DNA of 64,000 bases from Capronia americana. Lineage: Eukaryota; Ascomycota; Eurotiomycetes; Chaetothyriales; Herpotrichiellaceae. Positions within the stretch are counted from its first letter, which is position 1. Every line of letters begins with the position of its first letter. The position numbers and the translations under genes are program-made. The stretch covers positions 1,304,093 through 1,368,092 of the forward strand of contig JADWQD010000009.1 of NCBI GenBank assembly GCA_016110215.1, given 5' to 3'. The notes beneath the pieces are model-generated. The model worked only from the letters and a program-made list of their open reading frames with translations. It searched no databases and was not told where the DNA came from. Below, in pieces: positions 1 to 9,237 of this stretch.

Positions 1-978
1 GAGGACATCTCTATTCCAGACTCGGAAGATGAGGATCCCGTTGTTGTACGGTCGCTGCGTCGAGGTGCTGACCGGGCCGCCGAGCGTAAGCGGAAACGCG
101 AGGAGGAACAGGAACGCAAAGAAAAAGCGAAAGAAGAGAAACAAAACAAAGGCAGCAAGGAGTATCAGAGGATCCTCAAGCAGATCGAAAAGGAGCGAGA
201 GAAGATCGAGCAGGCCGAAGAGAACATCATCATTGTTGACGGTGATTTGCGCGAAGCGGACTGTCCGCGGACGCGAGTTTTGGGCAAAGACCGATTCTGC
301 AATCGATACTGGTGGTTCGAGAGGAACGCGATGCCCCACGGCGGACTGCCAGACAGTTCCACGGCGGACGCAGGATACGCCAACGGCCGGATATGGGTAC
401 AGGGACCTGACGACATGGAGCGTGAAGGTTTCATTGACATTTGTGAGCCGGACAAGCAAGCCTACTATCGACGCTTCCAAATGACTCCGGCCGAACGAAA
501 GAAATTGGAGGAAGGTTCGACGAACCTGAACTCGGCAAAGGAATGGGGCTTTTACGACACGCCGGAAGAACTCGACATGCTGATCGGATGGCTAGACTCA
601 CGCGGTCTCCGAGAACTCAAGCTGAAGAAAGAGCTGAACATGCAGCGCGACGCCATCATCAAACACATGGAGAAACGAGCAGCATATCTTGCCCCACGTG
701 AGAAATCCGAAGAACCATCGACCCGGATGACCACGCGGACCAAGACGTACGTGAGCGACAAGGCATATCGGTGTCTCAGATGGAAGAACTCAAGTGCCTT
801 GGCTGAGTTGGGACATCGACATGTTGAACCTTTGCCGAAGCCCCGAGGTAGAGGACGAAAGAATGCGAGCTATGAAGACGAGAAGGTGACGAGGTCGAGT
901 ACGTGGGCCGTCCTTGGGGCGCCTGTAAACCGTCAGGGGAAGCCGGTGACGAGGCAGGGGACGAGGTACAACTTTTGA
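1..978 (+). CDS. ITC1: ISWI-complex subunit, ITC1/ACF1-like (3' part)
   Basis: An open frame runs from the first base of the window to a TGA at 976-978, so this is the last ~325 codons of a longer gene whose 5' end lies outside. It starts with an acidic stretch and then a long Lys/Glu/Arg helix rich in KEK-type repeats. This is followed by a motif of the WHIM2/WHIM3 type (RTRVLGKDRFCNRYWWFE, from about codon 91), with the conserved GxDRxxNRYWxF core. That order is typical of the DDT-WHIM proteins (yeast Itc1, animal ACF1/WSTF), which bridge the ISWI ATPase to linker DNA and set nucleosome spacing in the nucleus. The C-terminus is basic (many Arg/Lys, PRGRGRK) and probably binds DNA. The DDT domain should lie upstream and cannot be checked here. 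The assignment to ITC1 rather than another WHIM protein is inference. Confidence 0.8.
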   Translation, partial: EDISIPDSEDEDPVVVRSLRRGADRAAERKRKREEEQERKEKAKEEKQNKGSKEYQRILKQIEKEREKIEQAEENIIIVDGDLREADCPRTRVLGKDRFCNRYWWFERNAMPHGGLPDSSTADAGYANGRIWVQGPDDMEREGFIDICEPDKQAYYRRFQMTPAERKKLEEGSTNLNSAKEWGFYDTPEELDMLIGWLDSRGLRELKLKKELNMQRDAIIKHMEKRAAYLAPREKSEEPSTRMTTRTKTYVSDKAYRCLRWKNSSALAELGHRHVEPLPKPRGRGRKNASYEDEKVTRSSTWAVLGAPVNRQGKPVTRQGTRYNF

Positions 979-1795
979 AGGACAGACGATGGTCATCTTT
1001 CCGAATCATGACGGCACACGACAGAGAATTCTTGACGTTTCACGATTCCCAACTTTCCACTTTCAGATCAAAAGCATGGCGTCGGAGGGAAAGAAAAGAT
1101 GTGCTGGAGAAACGACGGCGGATCGTCACACAATTTGGCAGAAGGCCTTTTCTTAAAAGCATCCTTAGGCGGACGGCCCGTAATATTTCCCTGGCGCGGA
1201 TCTGATCATCGAGGCGACTGGCATGGGTGATGGATTTGTTTTTCCAAGTTTTCAATATTGACGGTAACGAGTGTCGCCGACACAGCCTAGCGACCAATTC
1301 CAGGGGGCCGAGAGCAAGCGCACATTTCGTGTAAGATAGACGGCATTTGTTATTGTGCATGGGGCGGCGACACAGCATGGATAGATGTGGGCGAAGAAGC
1401 ATCGGCCCCAGACTTTGCGACAAGTCGTGAAAGGTTGAGCACCTGCGACACACATAGTACATAGACCGGAGATGAAAGCGACAAAGACAGTGGATTTAGA
1501 TGCGATATGTGGATTGTCCTGTTCATTCTTTATTCCTAGGATTTCTACATGGACAGGGGCGCTGCGCCGCATGAATGGTCAACTCCTTTTCTCGTCTCGG
1601 CTCACAGCATTTAGCTAGTGGTCGTTGTGTGGCAGAAGAGCTAATTCTACTAGGCACTCTCCGCTCAGACCAGATCAGCTTCTGTGAGGAGTACCTCGTA
1701 CACTGTGCACAGACACAAGACGAGGACACAAAAACTCAGACCTGGTCTTGACCCGACCAACCCCCATCCCTACCTACTTATAACTCACAGCCCAC
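979..1795. other. Convergent intergenic region, no gene seen
   Basis: About 820 bp between the stop of the ITC1-like gene and the stop of the agmatinase-like gene, which converge here. Only short overlapping frames without recognisable domains occur. It should hold the two 3' untranslated regions. Confidence 0.6.
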
Positions 1796-3690
1796 TCACA
1801 ACTCATCCCTCAGCACGTCCTGGACTTTCTCCACCACCTTCTTTCCACCCTCGCGGCCGATCTTCCTCCCAGGCTTCGTAACGAGCTCGGGACGCCATTC
1901 CCCGCGATCCTTCAATCCCCTCCTATACCGCACGGACACGGTGGTTAGCATGGAGGAACTTCTGACGTATGGTATGCGCGCCATTGGGAAACAAAATACG
2001 CTCGTGGGGCGAATAGAGCCGGAGACAGGACAAGATGAGATGTGATAATAGGAGGTGAGAGGAGAAGCAAAAAACTCACTTGACCATACTGGTGAGCATT
2101 TCAAACACGACCTGCGCGCCCGCCAGGGCCGTGCTCTCGCCCTGCCCGCTCTCATACGCGGGGGAGACTTCGACGACGTCGGCGCCCACGAGGTTCAGGT
2201 CCTCGACGCCGCGGAGGATCTGTATCAGTTCGCGCGTCGTCCAGCCGCCGGGCTCGGGGGTGCCGGTGCCCGGGGCGAGGCCGGGGTCGAGCACGTCGAT
2301 GTCGACGGAGAGGTAGACTGGGATTTCGGTGCCTGCTCGTATGAGAGAGGTTAGATCGCGGGGTTGCAAAGCATGGATCGTGGAGTGTCAAATCGCGGAT
2401 TCCGCGATCTTCGCTCCGCTTCGCTTTTGCATGAGCGTCGCCTACTCACCCATCCTCTCCATGATCAGATCGATGATGCCCTGGACGCCGACGGCATCAA
2501 TGTCGTCGCTTTCGATGCGCAGGAAGCCCTGCTTCTCGTCGTCTTCGTAATCGTGGAAGTCGGAGCCTAGGAGGCGGGTGCGCAGGCCGGCGTGCACGGA
2601 GGAGCCGTTGTTGATGAGACCTTCTTGGCTGGCGACCCAGAACATGGTGCCGTGGGTGAAGTCGGCTTGGGTGGGGCTAGATTTCCGTCAGCCAGTTAGC
2701 TAGTTGTCAGTCTGTGTGGCATGATCTGGATGTGATCTGCGGATATAAAAAGGTGGCCTCGAGGCGGCGGCTGAACTCACGTCTCGGCCCACGCGCTGGG
2801 GTAGGCACCGGGATGCCAGGTATCCAGGTGAGCGTCAAAGTGCAACACCGCGATCGGCTGGCCGTATACTTTCTCCAGAGCTCGCAGGGCTGGTAGTGCG
2901 ACTGAATGGTCTCCGCCCAGGGTGATCAGTTTGGGGTGGACATGGCTTTCTGGGTTGCTGTAGCTCAAGGGCCGCCGGGATAGGAGTTCAATGTACGCGC
3001 TGCTCATCTGGTGCAGGGCGAGGGCATTGTCGAACGGCGTGATGGGGATGTCTCCGCAGTCGAGGATCGCGGACCACGACGTATAAGGGTTGAGATGGGC
3101 GCGGTGGTTGAAGCCCCGAAACGAGGTCTGACGTGCTGAGGCGGCGCGGATGGCGCGGGGACCGAAGCGAGCTCCTGAGGATGTCCGTCACGTTAGACAT
3201 AGTATATATACATATAACGATATATATTCAGGACTCGATATGGCTGGCCGCGAGAATATAATGTGCTGTGTGCTCTGGACTTGGGAGATCCTGCAATCCG
3301 TGCCTCAGGCCGCGGGCATGCTTACCGGGTCGATAACTCACAGCCGTGTCGAACGGTGCTCCGATGATGCCGATGTCGAATGGCTCATATGGCGTCGTGA
3401 GACACTTCACGTGTCGGAGGTGTGCAAAGGTTGATATGCCTGAGAATCCCCACTGTAGACACGTTCAGACGCTATGCTTGTCGAGGCAGCCCATTCCCCA
3501 AATCCCCCATCTCTCGTTGATAGATCCCATCTGAGGGAGGACAGACACTTACATCAAAGTCCCATTTCGCCTTTAACTCGTCAAGCGGAGTGCCGGACTC
3601 GGCCGGGATTTCAAGCTCCGGGTTATCGTAGAAGGAAGATCGAGCCAAGGGAAGAAGAGGTAGGAGAACGGATAACGGTAGAAGCAACAT
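1796..3690 (-). CDS. Secreted agmatinase-like ureohydrolase
   Basis: Six exons join in frame: 3690-3553, 3452-3326, 3174-2781, 2676-2450, 2332-2080 and 1922-1796, giving ~421 aa. All introns are GT-AG, and phases match at every junction. The arginase/agmatinase signature is complete: GAPFDTAVSYRPGARFGPR in exons 2-3, GGDH at ~175-178, HFDAHLDTW at ~200-208 and SVDIDVLDP at ~305, which supply the Asp/His ligands of the binuclear Mn centre. Enzymes of this family hydrolyse agmatine (or a related guanidino compound) to an amine and urea. Unlike bacterial SpeB, the protein opens with a Leu-rich hydrophobic signal peptide (MLLLPLSVLLPLLPLARS), as many fungal homologues do, so it is probably secreted or vacuolar. 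The last exon is basic and was placed by the branch-site-like CTAAC ahead of its acceptor. Substrate is not provable here: agmatinase is the best family label, guanidinobutyrase is possible. Confidence 0.85.
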
Positions 3691-4183
3691 TGCAATGGTC
3701 GGTCACGGTGTGTTTGGCACGGACCAGGAACAATATGTGGCAAGGAAGATCAATTGTAAATCACTTACATGGAGAGGAGACATATCGATATCAGCATGGA
3801 AAACATGCAATGTGGGCGGGTGGGAGATGGAGATCCATTGAGTAATAGGGCGTCGTCGGCAACAAAATCTGCAGAGGAGGCGACAGCGAATCACAGCTGA
3901 GCGGCGATCTCCGCCCACAGATCCGAGGCCTTGATTGGTCGGGGCTCCTAGTGCGAGTTGTCACAGTCAGCTCAGCCTCGTTGTTGGCGCGAGGCTGATC
4001 GACAACCAATCACAGAACTCAACTGAGATTCTGCAATACAGGCAACACTTCTGGGTTCGCCCTCCCTGGGACTTTGGAATCACCCAAGGCGCAACTGACA
4101 TCAGTCTAGCTTGCACGTGTGAGGTGACTGGGTGGCTTGAGGAGATTCACAAAGGTGGATGATGACTTGATCCCGACCTGGAC
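3691..4183. promoter_or_regulatory. Divergent promoter with two CCAAT boxes
   Basis: 493 bp between the start codons of the agmatinase-like gene (minus) and the ketoacyl synthase gene (plus). An inverted CCAAT (ATTGG) lies at 3934-3938 and a direct CCAAT at 4006-4010; such boxes are bound by the fungal HAP/CBC complex, which often controls mitochondrial and nitrogen genes. Regulation by HAP is inference. Confidence 0.4.
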
Positions 4184-5660
4184 ATGAGAAGAGTTGTGGT
4201 GACAGGGTTGGGAGCTGTGACGCCCCTCGGAGTCGGCGTCAGAAGAACATGGTCTCGTCTCCTGAACGGCCACTGCGGCATCGTCTCAACCCGCCAGCTC
4301 GGCGACGAGTTCAGAGCCCTGCCAAGTCAGGTCGCCGGGCTGGTTCCCCAGGCCGTGCCCGGAACCGATTCCACCACGGCAACCCAGACCGCTGAAGACG
4401 GGCTTTGGAGGGTAGAAGACCACCTCTCCGCCACGGAAATCCGCCAGACCGCCAAATTTGCGCAATACGCCCTTGCCGCCTCGGAGGAAGCATTCCGAGA
4501 CGCGGACTTCAAGGATTGCAACGGCCTGGATCCCGAAATGACCGGCGTGACGCTCGGTTCTGGGGTAGGAAATCTCGCGGACCTATACGACACGTCGATC
4601 GCCTATGCCCAGGGTCACAACTATCGCAAGATCCATCCCCTGTTTGTGCCCCGGTTGCTCATCAACCTCGGCGCCGGACACATTTCCATGCGCTACGGTC
4701 TACAGGGCCCAAATCATGCCGCCACAACAGCTTGCACCACGGGAGCTCATTCCATCGGCGATGCCGCGCGGTTTATCCAGGCAGGGGAAGCGGACGTCAT
4801 GATTGCAGGCGGCGCCGAGAGTTGCATCCACCCGCTTGCGATCGGCGGGTTCGCCCGATCGAGGAGTTTGGTAACTGATTTCAACGACCAGCCGGGTAAG
4901 AGCTCGCGGCCGTTCGACAAAGACCGGGCAGGCTTCGTAATCGGAGAAGGGGCCGCTTGTCTGGTGCTCGAGGTAGGTCTTGTCTCCCACAAGCAGTGCA
5001 GGATGCTCGCAGCAACACGTGTTGACGTTCCGCGCAGGAATTCGAGCACGCCAGATCCCGCGGAGCACGCATCTACGCCGAACTCGTCGGCTACGGTAAC
5101 TCCGCGGATGCACATCACTTGACCGCACCGCTGGAAGACGGCGGCGGCGCGCTTCTCGCGATGAAGAAGGCGCTCAAACAGGCGCGCATCCCTCCTTCGA
5201 AGGTGGACTACATCAACGCCCACGCGACGTCGACGCCGCTGGGAGATCAAGCGGAGAACAAGGCGGTCAAGACGCTTATGCTGGGGGAACAGGGCAGAGC
5301 CGCCGCAAAGGAAATCAACGTGAGCAGCACGAAAGGTGCAATTGGACATCTCCTGGGCGCTGCCGGCGCCGTCGAAGCGCTGTTTACGGTTTTGGCTGTT
5401 CATGAGGTATGTTTCATTCATTGGCCATCTCGTTCCTTGATGCGGAAACGGACGGGACATCTATGGGTATCGTTGATAATAAAATTAATATGTGGCAGAA
5501 CGTTATGCCACCCACGATAAACCTGGTCTCCAAAACCGAAGACTTCGACTGCAACTATGTCGCCAACGAAGCCCAACAGGCGGAAATCACTGTCGCGCTG
5601 ACCAATAGCTTTGGGTTTGGCGGGACGAATTCGAGTTTGTGCTTTAGGAAGTGCGAATGA
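4184..5660 (+). CDS. CEM1: Mitochondrial-type 3-oxoacyl-[ACP] synthase (KAS II)
   Basis: Three exons (4184-4972, 5038-5406, 5499-5660) with two phase-0 GT-AG introns encode ~439 aa, the usual size for FabF/CEM1. The protein opens with the thiolase-fold start VVVTGLGAVTPLG. The catalytic triad is visible: Cys184 in TTACTTGAHS, His325 in NAHATSTPLGD and His367 in KGAIGHLLGAAGA. The C-terminal glycine loop NSFGFGGTNSSL is also present. The enzyme condenses malonyl-ACP with a growing acyl-ACP in type II fatty-acid synthesis; in fungi this pathway is mitochondrial and feeds lipoate and octanoyl-ACP supply. The start used begins directly at the domain and shows no clear cleavable presequence, so an upstream exon or an internal import signal may have been missed. 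No other polyketide genes flank it, so a secondary-metabolism role is unlikely. Confidence 0.92.
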
Positions 5661-5802
5661 GCGGCGTTGCGACGCTGGATATGTTCCCCAGCAGCATGCG
5701 TCCGAGCATACTTGTGCGTCGCGGGAATAACCCCTCTATACAATACAAGTTCGGAAAGAAGATAAGAGTTGGAAGCAATGGTCCAGCTCGATGGTCATCT
5801 TT

Positions 5803-7060
5803 CTAGGCCACGTCGATCGAGGACTTCCTGAGAGGTACTTTGAGCCCCGGCTGAGCCATGCCAATGCCGGTCAAAGCAGGAGAAGCCGAGACAGTCGATG
5901 AAGAGAAGGTCTCATTGATGGCAGACTGGGGAACAGCGCTTCGACTCTCCGAAGGGACACTGAATATGCTGGCACCGTTGCGGTTTCCGCTCATGGCGTT
6001 GGACAACATTTCCTTCAGCCGCACGAGCGGGTATTTGCGCCTGATGGGAAACAGTTCGCGCGTGACCAGCGGTTGTGGTCGCGCGAGACTTCTCGAGATG
6101 GCAGTCATGACCGAGTCTTTCTCTTCGTCCGAGTCGACAGGCCCGTTGAGTGTTGGATCCATGTCGTCTTCGAAGAGGGCCGGGGCGTTGGCGTCGATCG
6201 CGGCCTTTTGCTGCCGGGCTTGATTCTTCTTCTGGTATGCAGCCAGCAGCATGTCGTAGGGTAGACTCCTCCCAGGCACAGCTCGCTTGGCTCCCATACT
6301 ATGGCTTTTGCATGTGAGACTCCTTGCGCACTGAATCCCGTTCGGAAGGGTGACGCCGCACTGTTTCTCCACGTCGACAGGACCCTTGGGCTTGGCCGCC
6401 TTGGATTTTGGATCTTCTCTTCGTTTCTTCTTTTTGGGTTCCTTGTCATCGTCACCGTCGGCTTTGCGTTTCTTGCCTTTCTTCGTGCCGTCGTCGTCGC
6501 CGCCGTTGGCAGCGTCCTTCCTGCCCGGCCCTCGGATGTCATCGTCGTCGTCGTCATCATCGTCGGCTCTCTCCGCGCGCTCTTTGGCTCGCAGTGCAGC
6601 TTCTCGTGCCTCTTTCTTCTTCCGCGCCTTGTCCTGCTTGGACTTTAGACATAGGCCGATGTGCTCCTTTGCGGTGCGCTGGAGGATCGACTTCTTGCAG
6701 TGCTTGCAGACAAGCGTCTCCAGGCTTTCCGGGTGGCCGGCGGGGAAGTTGGCCATGGTGTCGCCCTCGAACTTGGGGAGTTCTGGAGAAGGAGCGTCGG
6801 CGACATGTTTGATACCTGGAGACTCTCAGCAGAGGCCATGCGTTACGCGAGCACTTGTACCGACCGTTCACCTGGGTATCTTTCTTGGGGGACACCTTCT
6901 TTAGTTGGGCCTTGGGGGCCTTTTTGATTGCTTTGCTAGGTTTGTAGGTGGCTGCGCCGAGGAGGGAGGGGGACGAGGCTGCGATAGCAAGTCAGTTGTT
7001 GGGCATCTCATCTTCGAGGGAACATGGTCGATACGAACCTCGTGACCCGGCTGTCGTCAT
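5803..7060 (-). CDS. SGF73: SAGA deubiquitinase-module subunit SGF73 (SCA7 domain)
   Basis: Proposed exons 7060-7039, 6951-6872 and 6822-5803 give ~373 aa. Exon 3 carries the zinc-binding CKHCKKSILQRTAKEHIGLC segment that anchors the deubiquitinase module. An Asp run and a Lys-rich linker follow, then the SCA7 domain with CGVTLPNGIQCARSLTCKSHSMGAKRAVPGRSLPYDMLLAAY. SGF73 (animal ataxin-7) tethers Ubp8/Sgf11/Sus1 to SAGA and promotes H2B deubiquitination. The second intron ends in GAGAG, restoring the family motif SPGIKHV. The first donor (GTTCGT) is weak and the first exon is only 22 nt, so the extreme N-terminus is the least certain part; starting at the ATG at 6756 would drop the conserved GIKHV region. 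The gene converges on CEM1 and diverges from CEG1. Confidence 0.88.
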
Positions 7061-7348
7061 GGTGGCAATGTTGCGAGGATGAGTGTGTAGTCGGCGGCAT
7101 CAGTCAGACATGCGATAGCCCATGTGAGTTCTCGAGGTGTCGAGTCATGCTGCCTATATCAGTGAAGTTGGGGGACATGGACTGGTTGGAGTGACTCCTC
7201 CTGCTCCTCATCATGGGGGGTCGCGATCTGGTCTTGGCGGGCGTGGCCTTTATCTGTAACTCTAATTCCATGCCTGCGTCCTTCTGGTCTCGAATCAATT
7301 ACCTCTCACTCCGTCCAGCTCTACAAATAAACCTCTACCCACGCAGCC
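7061..7348. promoter_or_regulatory. Short divergent promoter, SGF73/CEG1
   Basis: 288 bp separate the SGF73 and CEG1 start codons, which point away from each other, so both promoters must overlap here. No clear TATA box was seen. A CT-rich stretch lies at ~7297-7340 just before the CEG1 ATG. Confidence 0.5.
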
Positions 7349-8557
7349 ATGGACGGGCACCCCGGCGGCGAGATCAAGGGCCCTGACGCGAACCCTCTCC
7401 TCGAGCGCATCGGTGGCATCTGGGCCGGACGCACGCCAGGCCTGCAGGAAGAGTTCCAGCGCGAGGTCGCGCAGCTGCTCGGCCGGGGCAGAAACCTCTC
7501 CTTCCCCGGGGCGCAACCCGTGTCCTTCTCGGCCGAACACATCCAGGAGCTGAAGACGCAAGACTACTACGTGTGCGAGAAGACGGACGGGCTGCGCTAC
7601 CTGATGTACCTGACGCGCGAGGGCGAGCACGACATCCACTACCTGATCGACCGGAAGAACGACTACTGGTTCGTGCCGTACCTGCACTTCCCGCACCACG
7701 AAGACAAGACGTTCGAGCGCTTCCACACCGACACGATTCTCGACGGCGAGCTCGTCGAAGACCGCTACCCCGACCGGCCGCCCGTGATCAAGTTCCTGGT
7801 CTTCGACTGCCTCGTCCTCGACAAGCAGATCCTCATGCAACGGCCGCTCGACAAGCGGCTCGCGTACTTCAAGTCCCATGTCCTCGGGCCCTACAAGGAG
7901 ATGTACAAGCAGCAGCCCGACCGGCCTCAGCCCTTCGTCCTCGAGGACAAGGCCACCGAGTTCAGCTACGGGCTCGAGAAAATGTTCAAGGAGATCATCC
8001 CCAAGGTCAAGCAACTGCATGGCAACGACGGCCTGATCTTCACGTGCAGGAACACGCCCTACAAGACCGGCACGGACGAGCACATCCTCAAGTGGAAACC
8101 GCCGGCCGAGAACACGGTTGACTTCCTCCTGCACATCGAGTGGCCGAAGATGGATCCAGACCCGGACGACCCCGACCGCTCGCCCCAGCCCGATTACTAC
8201 GCCTTCCCCTCCCGCTTCAGCCTGTACATCCACCACGGCTCGAACGAGTACTCGTACATTGACGAACTGTACGTCGAACCGCACGAATATGAGGAGTGGA
8301 AGACGTTGGGCCACCCCTTGCAGGACATCATCGTCGAGGCGGCCAAGGACGACGAGCAGAGGTGGAGATATCATCGCTTCAGACATGACAAGGAACAGTC
8401 CAACCACATCAAGGTGTATAAGAGCGTCATTCGGAGCATCCAGAGCCACGTGACGGAGCAGGACCTGCTCGACCACGCCGGCGACATCAGGAGTGCGTGG
8501 AAGGCCCGGGATGAGGAACGGAAGCGCATCCAAGGTGGTGTCAAGCGTGATCCTTGA
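7349..8557 (+). CDS. CEG1: mRNA-capping enzyme guanylyltransferase
   Basis: Single exon, 402 aa, typical for fungal Ceg1. Motif I, EKTDGLRY, places the GMP-accepting lysine at residue 78. Further nucleotidyltransferase motifs follow in order: DGELV (III), a HGNDGLIFTCRNTPYKTGTD block (IIIa/IV) and LKWKPPAENTVDFLL (V). A C-terminal OB-fold with YVEPHEYEEW and WRYHRFRHDKEQSNH ends in the IRSAWKARDEERKR tail. The enzyme transfers GMP to diphosphate-ended nascent mRNA, bound to RNA polymerase II; the triphosphatase is a separate protein in fungi. The ATG at 7349 sits next to a CT-rich leader and fits family length. Third positions are very GC-rich, which creates a 422-codon antisense frame with no meaning. 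Confidence 0.95.
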   Translation: MDGHPGGEIKGPDANPLLERIGGIWAGRTPGLQEEFQREVAQLLGRGRNLSFPGAQPVSFSAEHIQELKTQDYYVCEKTDGLRYLMYLTREGEHDIHYLIDRKNDYWFVPYLHFPHHEDKTFERFHTDTILDGELVEDRYPDRPPVIKFLVFDCLVLDKQILMQRPLDKRLAYFKSHVLGPYKEMYKQQPDRPQPFVLEDKATEFSYGLEKMFKEIIPKVKQLHGNDGLIFTCRNTPYKTGTDEHILKWKPPAENTVDFLLHIEWPKMDPDPDDPDRSPQPDYYAFPSRFSLYIHHGSNEYSYIDELYVEPHEYEEWKTLGHPLQDIIVEAAKDDEQRWRYHRFRHDKEQSNHIKVYKSVIRSIQSHVTEQDLLDHAGDIRSAWKARDEERKRIQGGVKRDP

Positions 8558-9235
8558 TAGCATTCACCTGCTCGCATAGCGGCACAGCGGCATAGTGGCA
8601 ATAGCTAGCATAGTTGCGTACAGCACGTAACTAGCTCCTCGTTCCGGTTATGGTTTTGGCAGTGCATGCATGGCGTTGGACGGCTCGGTGGGGAGAGATG
8701 CCATAACATGCTCATTTGCAAATGACATGATAAAGGCACGAGACGATATGAGACATTACGACACGATACGAAAATGATACCCCAAATACGGAGCACCCGT
8801 CCAGGCAGAAGGCGCCCATCGACGAGGAAAAGAGGCGCGATTTGGGAAGCGTTGTCAGCGGAATTGACGTCGACGATACGCTCAGTGGCGGAGAAGCTAC
8901 AGACAGGAAATAAAGTAAGAGGATCGACAGATAGGAAAAATAAATAAGAGAAACTATAGTAGAAACAGAATTTTCCCCGCGTCCGCGAAGGCAATGAACT
9001 GCTACAGTGCGTACACGAGAAGTCTAGTATACTGCTCCATCCAATCCACCTACCTACCTAGATATGTAGATAGCTAGAGAGAGCTAGAGAGCTACATACA
9101 TACTCTGTTAGGGAAGTAGATACCGTAGATAGAGAGATAGCAAGTCTGTCAGGCAGGTAGATACTCGGTACTGTAGGGAGATATTGTAGCTACCTTAGCT
9201 AGCACCTGAACACCACATCCACATCCACATCCACA
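8558..9235. other. Convergent intergenic region with low-complexity DNA
   Basis: 680 bp between the stops of CEG1 and the Zn2Cys6 regulator. No gene seen; it carries the TAG/GATA-rich and CCACAT repeats listed separately. Confidence 0.6.
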
Positions 9236-9237
9236 TC
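9040..9237. repeat. Low-complexity TAGATA/CTACC tract plus CCACAT hexamers
   Basis: From ~9040 to ~9205 the DNA is a patchwork of CTAC, GTAGATA, GAGAGCTA and TAGCTAG words. At 9213-9237 four perfect CCACAT hexamers follow each other. The hexamers overlap the stop codon (9236-9238) of the Zn2Cys6 gene. This looks like simple-sequence expansion in a shared 3' region. Confidence 0.65.

Noticed and set aside
4184..5660. Ketoacyl synthase as part of a polyketide cluster
   Set aside because: It is a free-standing KAS II of normal size next to housekeeping genes.
7295..8563. 422-codon open frame antisense to CEG1
   Set aside because: It lies exactly opposite a complete CEG1 with all catalytic motifs. 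GC-rich third positions remove stops on the other strand, and its translation is a Val/Leu/Arg-biased shadow.
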